A stretch of DNA of 27,630 bases from UMGS1002 sp050946195 (GCA_050946195.1 JBMNUI010000021.1:1-27630), one strand, 5' to 3'; positions 16,046-24,505 are shown, counted from the stretch's first letter. Program-made: numbers and translations. Notes: a model not told the origin generated them from the letters alone.

Positions 16046-16546
16046 ATGAACAGAAAGGCTGCAAGAATAATCCCCGCCATACTCTTATCAGTTTTATTGC
16101 TTGTCTCGTGCGGCGAAAAAGCTAACTACCGGAACGATTTGACCGTACAAGAGGTCATGGACAAAATCGAGGCCACCGTGCCGCTTGCCGACGGCTACTA
16201 CAGCGTCGATGCCGATTACTTTGATTATTATTTCGAGGGGGCAGATGCCCTTGTCGACTCGTACGAAATCCGAATTGCCAACGCCAGCACAAACATAAAC
16301 CAGTTCGGCGTGTTCAAGGTCAAGGACGGGCAGGCTGAGGCAATGAAGGCTCTCTGCCAGGCTTATATTTCGCTGAAAACCGAGCGCTGGGTGCTGCAGG
16401 CCGACTATATTGCCGCAGAACACCCGAAGATGGAGAACGCCGAGGTGCGGGTTTTCGGAAATTATGTGGTTTACACCATGCTGACAAAGGAAGATAAAGC
16501 AGCGGTATTCAAGGCGGTTGAGGAGCTGTTGAAGCAATATAATTGA
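16046..16546 (+). CDS. DUF4358-like lipoprotein
   Basis: 166-residue exported lipoprotein: a basic N-terminus MNRKAAR, a hydrophobic core and the lipobox LVSC, giving a lipidated cysteine. The mature part (DLTVQEVMDKIEATV, then a D/Y-rich stretch, IRIANASTNINQFGVFKVKDG, and NYVVYTMLT near the end) matches the clostridial DUF4358 pattern as I remember it. The function is unknown; such genes often lie next to SGNH hydrolases or membrane acyltransferases. The ATG at 16046 is preferred over 16034 because GAGGTG (16036-16040 region) would then serve as ribosome binding site. It is the last gene of the operon before a strong terminator. Confidence 0.8.
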   Translation: MNRKAARIIPAILLSVLLLVSCGEKANYRNDLTVQEVMDKIEATVPLADGYYSVDADYFDYYFEGADALVDSYEIRIANASTNINQFGVFKVKDGQAEAMKALCQAYISLKTERWVLQADYIAAEHPKMENAEVRVFGNYVVYTMLTKEDKAAVFKAVEELLKQYN

Positions 16547-16554
16547 TCTAAAAT

Positions 16555-16600
16555 GAACTGCCGCAAATCGAAATGATTTGCGGCAGTTCCCTTTTATATT
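16555..16600 (+). terminator. Rho-independent terminator of the envelope operon
   Basis: A perfect 15-bp stem (16555-16569 with 16575-16589) around the loop GAAAT, followed by CCTTTTATATT. It begins 8 nt after the lipoprotein stop codon. Confidence 0.92.
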
Positions 16601-16621
16601 GTTGCCGGGCACTTTATTACA

Positions 16622-16723
16622 CCGTAGGGGCGATCTGCGATCGCCCGCGCTTCTCTGCGTTCCGTCTTTAAGTCAGCTAATGTGCTTATGGCAGCATAGC
16701 GCGGGATATGGGTTCCCGCGCTA
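16622..16723. repeat. Two palindromic elements in a noncoding gap
   Basis: GGGCGATC/GATCGCCC around TGC (16628-16646) and a 10-bp stem TAGCGCGGGA/TCCCGCGCTA (16697-16706 with 16714-16723). Neither is followed by a T run. The first type, a short stem around GCGATC, occurs as a dispersed intergenic repeat in gut Clostridia as far as I recall; only one copy is in this window. Confidence 0.5.
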
Positions 16724-16739
16724 CAGCATTAGCGAGTAG

Positions 16740-16818
16740 GTTTTATAGTTTTTAAAAGATTCTCAAGGAACCTTTTTTCAAAAAAGTTCCTTGAGCGGGG
16801 CGTGGGGCAGAGCCCCAC
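16740..16818 (+). repeat. Palindromic intergenic repeat, copy 2
   Basis: It aligns end to end with the reverse complement of 1885-1964. CTCAAGGAAC (16762-16771) pairs with GTTCCTTGAG (16786-16795) around a T/A-rich tip with one mismatch, and GTGGGGC (16802-16808) pairs with GCCCCAC (16812-16818) around AGA. Like copy 1, it lies between convergent genes. It may also act as terminator for the - strand hydrolase cluster, whose last gene ends at 16827. Confidence 0.75.
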
Positions 16819-16826
16819 AATTGTTT

Positions 16827-19800
16827 TTACTCAAAGCTCTTTCTGAGCCCGCCGGGGGAAGGTTTGGCGGTTGTAGTGAGGATTCTTGCAGTGCCTGTCA
16901 TGTTAGGCTGAAGGTCAAAGACGATTGCGCGGTCTTGCACGATATTCCGCCCGACGCCTTTGCCAAAGTTGTACTCAACTCTTGCCAGCGTCTCTGTTCC
17001 GAGCATCACCTCGAGCCGGCGCCCGTCGTTTGAAGATGAGATAAAGCGCTGCTCGCTGACCAGAATATCCTCGTTTTCTTTGAGCATCACCCCGTAGCGG
17101 CGGTTGAAGTCCTCGACGGTGAGGCTGCTGTCCTGAGGCTTACGCCAGAGCGTCAGTGTCCCGCCGGCCTTGATCACCGCACCGTCGAGCTTCAGCATCC
17201 GTTCCTCGGAAGGCGCCCTGCCGGTCGTATGCCAGAGCCGCGTATAGTAGCCGCCCAGCACAATGTCGCGGTTTGAGGCATTGTAGAGCTGCAGGTACGG
17301 GAAGGGATTATCGATAACATTCCCGTTACTGTCGGTCACCGGCGAGGTCTTGGCACACAGCTCGGTAATCTTTATGGGGGAGAACAGCAGCATTGCGGTG
17401 TCGCAAACCTGCCGCCCGCCGTACATGCCTCTCACGACCACGCTCACCCGCCGCATACCCTCAAGGTCGGGGAAGCGGCAGAGAACATTGACAACTCTGC
17501 CGGCTGTAAGACCCGAAAGCTTCACTGTCGCGTAGGGTGCGGTGGTATTGATATCAAACCCGCTGCCCGGCACGAGGTAAAAGTCGACTACAAGCTCTTT
17601 TATTTTCTTTGTCCCCGAATTTTTGATTTTCGCTGATACCTCATTCGGCTTGTAATCGTTCTCCCCGCGGCTCCAGGTCAGCTTTTTGACACTCAGCGGC
17701 TGCCCGCCTTCAATCCAGACCGGGGCGGTCACGGTATACCGGCCCTTTCCGGTGATTCTCACATAGTAATAATCAAACAGCGGGTCAAGGGTCAGTTTCC
17801 AGTGATATTTGCGCAGCGCGCCGGCGTTTACCGAGGCGACAATGATATTGTCCTCGGCGACAAGCTCGATTTTGCCGATCCCCGCCTCGGCCTCGGTCTC
17901 GATTTTGACATCCACGTCGAGTCTGTCCGGGTCGCGCAGCCGGGCGCCCATCACCTCCCCGTTGATTTTAAACAGTACCTTCATGGTCGGGTCGGAGGTC
18001 GAATAGGTTCTGCGGCGCCTGAAGGCATCTATAATATTCTCACGCGTGAGCGCCGGCGCCAGTACATAGGTGGTCGAGCCTGTACCGGTAGTCCAGTTAT
18101 CCTTGTGGTTGTCCTCGTTGAACGCCGGCGAGGCATGCCAGCCCAGCGACAAAAGGTTCATGTATTCGCGGTCATACCCGGCACTTTTTATCTCGGCAAG
18201 GCAGACCCTCCGGTCAACCTCTGGCGACCAGTAGGAAAAATTTACAAAATTGCCCCAGGGAAGGCCGGGATGATTGAACATGGCGACAGCATGGCGGTCG
18301 CGCTTGAGCCTCTCGTACATTTCGGGCAAGCCGCAGGAATGAATGTCATACTCAATCCACTTTGTATTGAGAATGTTCATGTGCCCCCAGTAACCGCTCT
18401 TGTTGTTCCAGGTCATCTCCCAGCCGTAGAGCGCGGCGAATTTCCCCGGTTCGTTGAACTTTTCGGCATTCTTTATCTGCCGGGCGTATCCCTCGGGCAG
18501 CATATAGTGCGAATGCTCGGTCAATGAGAAGAAGTCGACCTTGCCGACTTCGCGGGCATAGGCCATCGCCTCGGCAGGAACTCCGGTGCCGTCAGAGTCG
18601 GCGGTGTGGGAATGTACTTCACCACGGTAGAAGCTCAGCTTGTCGGGCCGGCAGACTGTGAACTCCACCCGCCTGTAGGTCTTGTTGCCCAGCTTGTCTT
18701 TAAGCAGGATATCAAATTCATGTGTGCCGTACTTGAGCGGGCGCGAAGGTATATAGCTCACCCGCCCCGGCTCCCAGCAAGCGTCGGACGACACATTTTT
18801 CCTGTCAACGCAGAGAATCGAGCGGCGCAGGTCGACGCCCGAAATATCGAAAAACTCAACCAAGATTTCAGTCCGGCGTTCGGTGTCATATGCGTATTTT
18901 TCGGTCGGCATGAGCGAGATAATTGTCGGGCCTTTGTCGTCGATAATCCGGGTGACAATCGGCGAGGCGGAACTCCCGAGAGTTGAGTAACGTACGCCGT
19001 CATAGACCGTAATGAAGTATTCGAGCCGGCCAAGGCGGTCGGTTATCTCTTCGGGGAATTTTGCCATAAACCCCCGCTCGGTCTTGTCAGCCCTTGCGGT
19101 GTAGCAGGTCCCGTCCTCGCAGCGCAGCCCGACCCAGGCACCCGACACTCGCCCGGACAGAACCTCAAATTCAACTGCCAGCTCGCCGACAGAGGCGCGG
19201 ATGCTGCCCCCGGCGCAGGTCGGGAAGATTACAGGGTATTCGGCAGCAAGGTGAGGAAGGCTCTGACCGTACGCCAGCCTGCCGGGAGTCATGAGTTCCC
19301 TGCAGCTGTACACTACCCCCACGCCGGGATTTCTGACATCAATACCCCAGACCGAGGAGTGCCTTACCGGGGTGTCGCGTAAGGGGCTGTCACCCTGCTT
19401 GTTGTAGACCAGCGAGTAGACCGCATCATTAGGCCCGCCGTCGCGCGGCACAAAAAGCAGCGTGACAAGCTCATTTTTGCTCGGGAGCTCGGAAAATCCT
19501 TCCCTTAGTACATATTTCGCTTTTTCCTCGTCAAAGCGGCAAAACTCAAGCTTCACAAGGTGCAGCTCATCGGGAGAAAGCTCGTATTCCGGCCCGGGCT
19601 GGTTGTTCATACAGGCCTCGCAAAAGCCCTCGGCGGTTGTGTACTTACCTTCCTCGAGATTGTGGTTGTTGGGGTACTGCAGCCAGAGCACTGCCAGCTC
19701 GCCCGGGTTTACTATCTCGCGCCCCGGCCCGTCGGCAAGGTGGACTTCAGTCCTTGCCGGCGCGGTGATATCTTCACCGTTGAACACGAGAAGTTTATAA

Positions 19801-20207
19801 TCATAAAGGTCAACCGGCCCCTCTGTCGGGTTTGCCACCTCGATAAATGAGGTGACCCCCAGCCCCTTGGGGCGCAGGAAAAGTTCGGTGACCATAAGCG
19901 GCGGCAGCTTGCCGGCACACGAGACCTGAACCTCGTATTCCCCTAACATCTCTCCCTTGCAAGAGAAGCTGTACTTGACGGTTTCGGCGTCACTCAGAGC
20001 TGAGGCGGGGATTACAGCCGAGAGCAGTGCGTACTTTGCACCGCCCGAGACAAAGGTGTCGGACTTCCCCATCCTGATACAATCGCCAAGTGTGCCGGCA
20101 GACCATGAAAGTTCAATCTCACCGGCTAAAATATCATCGGTGATCACATTTACAACAAAATCCCGCTCGCGAAGCACGAACTCCGGCTTTGTGTGATATA
20201 ATGTCAT
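16827..20207 (-). CDS. Large CehA/McbA-type PHP metallohydrolase with two lamin-tail-like domains
   Basis: 1126 residues. The order is an N-terminal beta domain (1-100), a lamin-tail-like domain (~103-265, VTELFLRPKG then FIEVANPTEGPVDLYDYKLL), Ig-like regions to ~520, a PHP-type catalytic domain (~525-745), a CARDB-like domain (~838-942) and a second lamin-tail-like domain (~945-1080, KITEL, YLQLYNASNRDIVLGGYY). The PHP part shows metal ligands in VHSHTADSDG (H532, H534, D539), SLTEHSH (E564, H565), YGWEMTW (E597), FNHPG (H646) and H691. PHP/CehA enzymes hydrolyse phosphate or carboxyl esters. There is no signal peptide, and an in-frame stop five codons upstream (20220-20222) prevents a longer start. 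GAGG lies 7 nt before the ATG. It is last in a three-gene run, 34 nt after the GH20 gene. The substrate is unknown. Confidence 0.82.
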   Translation of the reverse strand: MTLYHTKPEFVLRERDFVVNVITDDILAGEIELSWSAGTLGDCIRMGKSDTFVSGGAKYALLSAVIPASALSDAETVKYSFSCKGEMLGEYEVQVSCAGKLPPLMVTELFLRPKGLGVTSFIEVANPTEGPVDLYDYKLLVFNGEDITAPARTEVHLADGPGREIVNPGELAVLWLQYPNNHNLEEGKYTTAEGFCEACMNNQPGPEYELSPDELHLVKLEFCRFDEEKAKYVLREGFSELPSKNELVTLLFVPRDGGPNDAVYSLVYNKQGDSPLRDTPVRHSSVWGIDVRNPGVGVVYSCRELMTPGRLAYGQSLPHLAAEYPVIFPTCAGGSIRASVGELAVEFEVLSGRVSGAWVGLRCEDGTCYTARADKTERGFMAKFPEEITDRLGRLEYFITVYDGVRYSTLGSSASPIVTRIIDDKGPTIISLMPTEKYAYDTERRTEILVEFFDISGVDLRRSILCVDRKNVSSDACWEPGRVSYIPSRPLKYGTHEFDILLKDKLGNKTYRRVEFTVCRPDKLSFYRGEVHSHTADSDGTGVPAEAMAYAREVGKVDFFSLTEHSHYMLPEGYARQIKNAEKFNEPGKFAALYGWEMTWNNKSGYWGHMNILNTKWIEYDIHSCGLPEMYERLKRDRHAVAMFNHPGLPWGNFVNFSYWSPEVDRRVCLAEIKSAGYDREYMNLLSLGWHASPAFNEDNHKDNWTTGTGSTTYVLAPALTRENIIDAFRRRRTYSTSDPTMKVLFKINGEVMGARLRDPDRLDVDVKIETEAEAGIGKIELVAEDNIIVASVNAGALRKYHWKLTLDPLFDYYYVRITGKGRYTVTAPVWIEGGQPLSVKKLTWSRGENDYKPNEVSAKIKNSGTKKIKELVVDFYLVPGSGFDINTTAPYATVKLSGLTAGRVVNVLCRFPDLEGMRRVSVVVRGMYGGRQVCDTAMLLFSPIKITELCAKTSPVTDSNGNVIDNPFPYLQLYNASNRDIVLGGYYTRLWHTTGRAPSEERMLKLDGAVIKAGGTLTLWRKPQDSSLTVEDFNRRYGVMLKENEDILVSEQRFISSSNDGRRLEVMLGTETLARVEYNFGKGVGRNIVQDRAIVFDLQPNMTGTARILTTTAKPSPGGLRKSFE

Positions 20208-20241
20208 CTCAAAACCTCGCTATTTATGTCTAATCTGATAA

Positions 20242-22119
20242 CTATAAAACGCAACCCGTAACGTTCAGGCGCCAGTTCATCTGGCTGATATAGGGCAGGT
20301 CAACCTCATTATACGTCCTGCCGTTGAACGAGAGCACAGGCTGCTCAAGCTCTTCAATTTTCTCAATTTTACCGGCGGCATAATCACGCAGGCGAAGAGC
20401 TGTCGACTCGAGGCGTGCGCGCAGGCCCCCGAGCCTTATCTCCTGCACAGAGAAGCCGAAGGTCTTGTTCTCGGCATACCACTGCCGGCGGAAAGCTTGA
20501 GTAAAGTCGTCAAGCTTTGAGATAATTTCGGGAATTGTCCCTTCGGCCAGCTTCAGCAAGGCAGCCTTGTCTCCCTTCCTGTACGCCTCGCGTGCTTTTA
20601 TGCTAATATCACATTTTACGGCAAGCAGTTGCGAGAGCTTCCCTAAGGTGTCGAATATATACCCGAAGTTCGGGTCGTCTTTGTATTTAAACAGCCTCTC
20701 GGCGCTCTTTGCAAAGCCTGCAGGGGTGGCCTTGAGGTCCATATGGACGTCGAAAAGCCCTTCGAGCGGGTCGTTGAAGAGCAAATACCGGCAGGGGTTG
20801 ACCGGCCGCCCGATCTCAACACTCACGCCGGGCAGCTCGTTGGGAGCGTCAAGGGTCAAAAGCGCCTCAAAGCCTAAGCCGAAGCACTCAAGGCAGCGCT
20901 CCTCAAGCTTCGCCTCATCTACATCCCCCTCGGCATATCCGCGCTCGGCAAAGTAAATCATCGCAGGGAGCACCGAGAACTGCGAAGCCTCGCCGCCGTT
21001 GTCCCCCCATGCGGTGACGATAATGTTGTCAATCCCCTTCTCGCGGCAGACGTTGATCTGCATTCTGGTCGACTCAATCGAGAAGCGGTTGTGTGGCGCG
21101 TAACCGTACCACTTCCACGCCCCGCCGGCAAAGACCACCGGGTTGTGGAATTTCTTGTGGCAGTCAATCATGTGCGTGAATATGCCGGAGTCGAGCGAGT
21201 AGTAATCCCAGTAAATCAGCGTCAGCCCTTTTGGCACCTTGTCGATAATTTCCTGAGATATTTCGCCCCCGCTGACCCTGTACCTGCCGCCGAAGGCCAT
21301 GCGGAAGAACATATCGCTCCAGATCATCGGGGCAAATCCGTTTTCATTGCAGAGCGCCACCACCCGGTCAAGGTGCTCGAGCATCACCTCGGAGGGCGGG
21401 CGGTATCCGTTTTTGTCGAGGTATTTGCCCCGCGCGAGCATATGCGCCTCGTCCATGCCGACATTTATCCGGCGGGAGCGGAAGCATTTTTTGCATACCT
21501 TGAGTATCGAATCTATGAATTTGTATGTTCTCTCGTCCCCGACAAGCAGTATGTCGGGGGTGTCCTGGAATTCAAATCCCGGCCAGCGCAGCGCGGTCGC
21601 AAGATGTGCCAGAGTCTGCACGCAGGGGATGACCTCAATTCCGAGGTCGTAGGCGTAATCGTCGATTTCCTTCAGCTCTTCATGAGAAAACCTGCCCCGC
21701 ATATGCCCGAAATAGGGGTACCCCGGCAGCTCGAAGGTGTCCTCGGTATAGAGCATCAGGCTGTCGTAGCCCATGAGCGCCAGGTATCTGAGCATACGCT
21801 TTGCAGTGGGCAGGTTATAGACCGCGTTGCGCGACATATCGGCCATGTAACAGAGCATCCTGTAGTTCGGCTTCTCTTCCTTGCCGGGTTTCCCTGACAG
21901 CACGCCCGGCAGATACGAGAGCATCCGATATAACTGATGCTCGCGGAGGTAGGTGATGACAACCGCATCCCCGTCCTTTTTGATTGACAGGCTGTCTCCC
22001 TTGACTGCCCGGACCTCTGTCCCCTCGTCCGAGAGCACCAGCCCGAGCTGCGGGGCAAGCTCGGCTGTGCCGCGCCGCAGCCGCTCGTCAAGTCCAGAAA
22101 ATCTCACCCTCAGTGACAT
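20242..22119 (-). CDS. GH20 beta-N-acetylhexosaminidase-like enzyme, cytoplasmic type
   Basis: 625-residue glycoside hydrolase of family GH20. An N-terminal alpha/beta domain (~1-85) is followed by a TIM barrel starting at NYRMLCYMADMSRNAVYNLP. The catalytic Asp-Glu pair is INVGMDEAHM (D223, E224), where Asp orients the substrate N-acetyl group and Glu is the acid. Barrel segments such as LMGYDSLMLYTEDTFEL, VIPCVQTLAHL, PMIWSDMFFR and VTAWGDNGGE fit GH20. The helical C-terminal part and the lack of a signal peptide recall the intracellular exo-hexosaminidase GH20C of Streptococcus pneumoniae. AAAGGAG lies 8 nt before the ATG. It sits between the nucleoside-hydrolase-like and PHP genes with 34-nt gaps. 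Specificity for GlcNAc or GalNAc is not decided by the sequence. Confidence 0.87.
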   Translation of the reverse strand: MSLRVRFSGLDERLRRGTAELAPQLGLVLSDEGTEVRAVKGDSLSIKKDGDAVVITYLREHQLYRMLSYLPGVLSGKPGKEEKPNYRMLCYMADMSRNAVYNLPTAKRMLRYLALMGYDSLMLYTEDTFELPGYPYFGHMRGRFSHEELKEIDDYAYDLGIEVIPCVQTLAHLATALRWPGFEFQDTPDILLVGDERTYKFIDSILKVCKKCFRSRRINVGMDEAHMLARGKYLDKNGYRPPSEVMLEHLDRVVALCNENGFAPMIWSDMFFRMAFGGRYRVSGGEISQEIIDKVPKGLTLIYWDYYSLDSGIFTHMIDCHKKFHNPVVFAGGAWKWYGYAPHNRFSIESTRMQINVCREKGIDNIIVTAWGDNGGEASQFSVLPAMIYFAERGYAEGDVDEAKLEERCLECFGLGFEALLTLDAPNELPGVSVEIGRPVNPCRYLLFNDPLEGLFDVHMDLKATPAGFAKSAERLFKYKDDPNFGYIFDTLGKLSQLLAVKCDISIKAREAYRKGDKAALLKLAEGTIPEIISKLDDFTQAFRRQWYAENKTFGFSVQEIRLGGLRARLESTALRLRDYAAGKIEKIEELEQPVLSFNGRTYNEVDLPYISQMNWRLNVTGCVL

Positions 22120-22153
22120 ACTCCAAACTCCTTTAATGATATTCTGAGTTTAT

Positions 22154-23053
22154 TTATTTCTTACCAGCCAGCTTATTAAACAGATCGGCAAAAATCGGGT
22201 CGCGCCGGATTCTGCTCACATAAATATATTCGTGCCGCCCAGGCTTTATTTGATATGTGAGCTCTTTGGTAATGCAGGGTGTCGGCCTGAACTCAAAGTC
22301 AAGCGCCTGGGGTATCGTCAGCACCGCAATCGCCGTGACATCCCAGATTACCTTTGAGGCGGCAACACCTCTTTTTATAAAATCCCCGGTTATGCTTACA
22401 AGATAATCGCAGAGCTCATTCTTGCCCTTGAGGTAATACTCAAGCTCGGGCAGGGTGGTCAGAAACTCGCTGCACACCCCTATGCAGGGTATCTGCACCA
22501 GCGGGATTTTTGAGTCGAACACCACCTCGGCCGCCGGCACGTCCTGCCGCAGGTTGAATTCCTTTGTGTCCCTGTAATGCAGCGCGTGGCCGCCCAGCCA
22601 GATGACCGCACTTTTTTGTGTTATCTCGGGGCACTTGATTATCGCCGAGGCCACGTTGGTTATCGCGCCGATAGCGACAATGTACACGAATTCCTTTGAA
22701 TTCATTACCGTGTTTATGATATTGTCTGCCGCCGCCGACTCTACCGGCTCGGTTTTTAAAGAAAGAAACCTGTCCGAACCCCGGTAGCAGGGGATTTTAG
22801 CCTCGGGGTCGACAAGCGTCATTATGCGTAAAATTTCCTGGTGGCTCTTCTCCATGCCGTCGGCGGGGCTTTTTGACCTTGAGTTTAGAAAGGGTGCGGC
22901 GTTTACCGACAGAAGCCTTATCCGCTCGGGCGAGAGCATGGCATAAGCCAGCGCAAATTGGTCGTCGACTTCGTTATAGGTGTCGGTGTCGAGTATGATG
23001 TTCTTGACCGACGGTGTTTTTATATCGGCAAGCAATTCTTTTATGTCCGGCAT
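22154..23053 (-). CDS. Nucleoside-hydrolase-family protein with altered active-site motifs
   Basis: 299-residue member of the inosine-uridine nucleoside hydrolase (IUNH) superfamily, which cleaves N-glycosidic bonds of ribosides using a bound calcium. The calcium motif is present as DTDTYNEVDD (D22, D24, D30, D31), two residues longer than the classic DTDPGxDD. AIGAITNVASAI matches the GPLTN strand, and EFN (165-167) followed by DVPAAEVVF matches the EFN..xDPEAA region. Near the C-terminus the classic HD pair reads W237-D238, so the usual catalytic His is replaced. This suggests a variant subfamily, and the substrate may not be a common nucleoside. A GGGAGG site lies 5 nt before the ATG. It is first in the three-gene hydrolase run, with no transporter or regulator beside it. 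Confidence 0.85.
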   Translation of the reverse strand: MPDIKELLADIKTPSVKNIILDTDTYNEVDDQFALAYAMLSPERIRLLSVNAAPFLNSRSKSPADGMEKSHQEILRIMTLVDPEAKIPCYRGSDRFLSLKTEPVESAAADNIINTVMNSKEFVYIVAIGAITNVASAIIKCPEITQKSAVIWLGGHALHYRDTKEFNLRQDVPAAEVVFDSKIPLVQIPCIGVCSEFLTTLPELEYYLKGKNELCDYLVSITGDFIKRGVAASKVIWDVTAIAVLTIPQALDFEFRPTPCITKELTYQIKPGRHEYIYVSRIRRDPIFADLFNKLAGKK

Positions 23054-23104
23054 ACTTACCTCCCGAGTATTTCCGCCACATTATCCGAACAATTTGAGCA
23101 TAAT

Positions 23105-23136
23105 AAACAATCCGAACGGTGTCGTTCGGATTGTTT
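23105..23136 (-). terminator. Terminator after ftsZ
   Basis: A 14-bp perfect stem, AAACAATCCGAACG (23105-23118) with its complement (23123-23136), around GTGT, 5 nt past the ftsZ stop. The - strand tail TTATTATG is moderately T-rich, while the + strand tail (GGTTTTATTTTTT) is stronger. It separates ftsZ from the hydrolase cluster. Confidence 0.8.
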
Positions 23137-23140
23137 GGTT

Positions 23141-24394
23141 TTATTTTTTGACCGAACTGCTGCGATTCTTCGATTTTCGGAGGATTGACATGATTTCTTC
23201 AAAGTCGGCGTCCGAGATGGTATTCTCGTCCTCGGATTCGTCTTCTTTCTCTTCCTCGAATGTTTCAAACTCGCTCTTTTTCTCCTCAACAACCTGCTCG
23301 GCCTTGGGCTGGTCCTTCATTGCCGACGGCGCCGCGGGTGCGGCAGGTGCGGCGGGGGAGAAGGCTGCCGGCTGCTGGGCAATTTTGCGTTCGGTATGCG
23401 GGGCTGATCTCTTTTCTGCCATAATACCGTCCTCGGCCTTCTTTACAAAGCCGGTGGCAATTATGGTTATGCGCATTTCGTCCTCAAGTTCGGGGTCAAA
23501 TGCCACGCCCCAGATAACATTCGCGTCGGGATGTGCCTCGTTGGCAATCATGGTAGAGGCAAGGTCGACATCCTCAAGTCCGACGTCGGGCGAGGCGGTA
23601 ATGCTGATGAGGATTCCGCGGGCACCCTTGATGGAGGTCTCAAGCAACGGGCTGGATATCGCGGCTTTTGCGGCAAGCTCAGCCTTGTCCTTGCCTGAGG
23701 CGTTGCCGACGCCCATATGGGCGTATCCCGCATTGCTCATCACCGAGGTCACGTCGGCAAAGTCGAGGTTGATAAATCCCGGGACGTTTATTAGTTCGGA
23801 AATGCTCTGAACGCCGCGGCGGAGCACGTCGTCGGCAATTTCAAAGGCGTTAGCCAGGGTAATGCGGGTTTCCGAAACCTGCTTGAGCCGCTCATTCGGG
23901 ATAACCACAAGCGAGTCGACATATTCGCTGAGCTCGGTAATTCCCGCTTCGGCCTGTTCCATCCGCTTTCTGCCCTCAAAAGCAAAGGGCTTTGTGACGA
24001 TTCCAATCGTCAGAATATTCATTTCCTTTGCCACCCGTGCGACAATCGGCGCGGCGCCGGTACCGGTTCCGCCTCCCATACCGGCAGTGATGAACACCAT
24101 ATCGGCGCCTGACAGAAGCATCTTGATTTCTTCAAGCGACTCTTCGGCCGCCCGGGCACCGATTTCGGGATTTGAGCCTGCGCCAAACCCCTTTGTGATT
24201 TTCTCGCCAATTACCAGCTGGTTTGTGGCGTTCGATCTCTTGAGTGCCTGCTGGTCGGTATTTATTGCAACGAACTGAACGCCACGAATATTGGTTGATA
24301 TCATGCGGTTTACGGCATTGTTGCCGCCGCCGCCAATGCCGATGACCTTAATATTCACGCCGCTCTCAAGGCTGTCGTCATGTTCGAACGTCAT
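23141..24394 (-). CDS. ftsZ: Cell division protein FtsZ
   Basis: Tubulin-like GTPase that assembles the division ring at mid-cell. The GTP-binding motifs are IGGGGNNAVN (20-29) and the tubulin signature GGGTGTG (107-113). NPEIG and the T7-loop region (INLDFADVTSVM) are intact. The core ends near residue 320, followed by a disordered linker with Ala/Pro repeats (FSPAAPAAPAAPSA) and an acidic stretch. The C-terminal peptide DFEEIMSILRKSKNR would bind membrane tethers and partners. 417 residues is longer than many FtsZ because of this linker. GGAGG lies 10 nt before the ATG. The gene is separated from divIB by a terminator and has its own candidate promoter. ftsA is not adjacent, as is common in Clostridia. 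Confidence 0.98.
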   Translation of the reverse strand: MTFEHDDSLESGVNIKVIGIGGGGNNAVNRMISTNIRGVQFVAINTDQQALKRSNATNQLVIGEKITKGFGAGSNPEIGARAAEESLEEIKMLLSGADMVFITAGMGGGTGTGAAPIVARVAKEMNILTIGIVTKPFAFEGRKRMEQAEAGITELSEYVDSLVVIPNERLKQVSETRITLANAFEIADDVLRRGVQSISELINVPGFINLDFADVTSVMSNAGYAHMGVGNASGKDKAELAAKAAISSPLLETSIKGARGILISITASPDVGLEDVDLASTMIANEAHPDANVIWGVAFDPELEDEMRITIIATGFVKKAEDGIMAEKRSAPHTERKIAQQPAAFSPAAPAAPAAPSAMKDQPKAEQVVEEKKSEFETFEEEKEDESEDENTISDADFEEIMSILRKSKNRSSSVKK

Positions 24395-24476
24395 CTGCTT
24401 TTTTCCTCCCGAATCTTATCTTTCCTTTATTTTTGCCGCGACCGCCCGCGGCAGGCAGGATATGTTACTGCTTATT

Positions 24477-24505
24477 ATAATAATATATTCTGTTTTTTTT
24501 TGCAA
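24477..24505 (-). promoter_or_regulatory. Candidate promoter for ftsZ
   Basis: On the - strand, TTGCAA (24500-24505), 17 nt that include a run of A, and TATTAT (24477-24482). The match is moderate, but it lies about 83 nt ahead of the ftsZ start in a strongly AT-rich stretch. A second TTGAAA lies further upstream. Confidence 0.5.

Noticed and set aside
21091..21897. Long + strand open frame (268 codons) opposite the GH20 gene
   Set aside because: No recognisable motif and it lies inside a gene with intact catalytic residues on the other strand; similar shadows occur at 17802-18527 and 1023-1778.
23332..23375. Ala/Pro repeats in FtsZ as a possible frameshift or insertion
   Set aside because: The frame continues into a proper C-terminal peptide; variable disordered linkers are normal in FtsZ.
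22980..23810. Long + strand open frame (276 codons) opposite ftsZ
   Set aside because: Low-complexity Ser/Ala-rich translation, lies fully antisense to the well-supported ftsZ, no ribosome binding site; a shadow caused by GC-biased codons.
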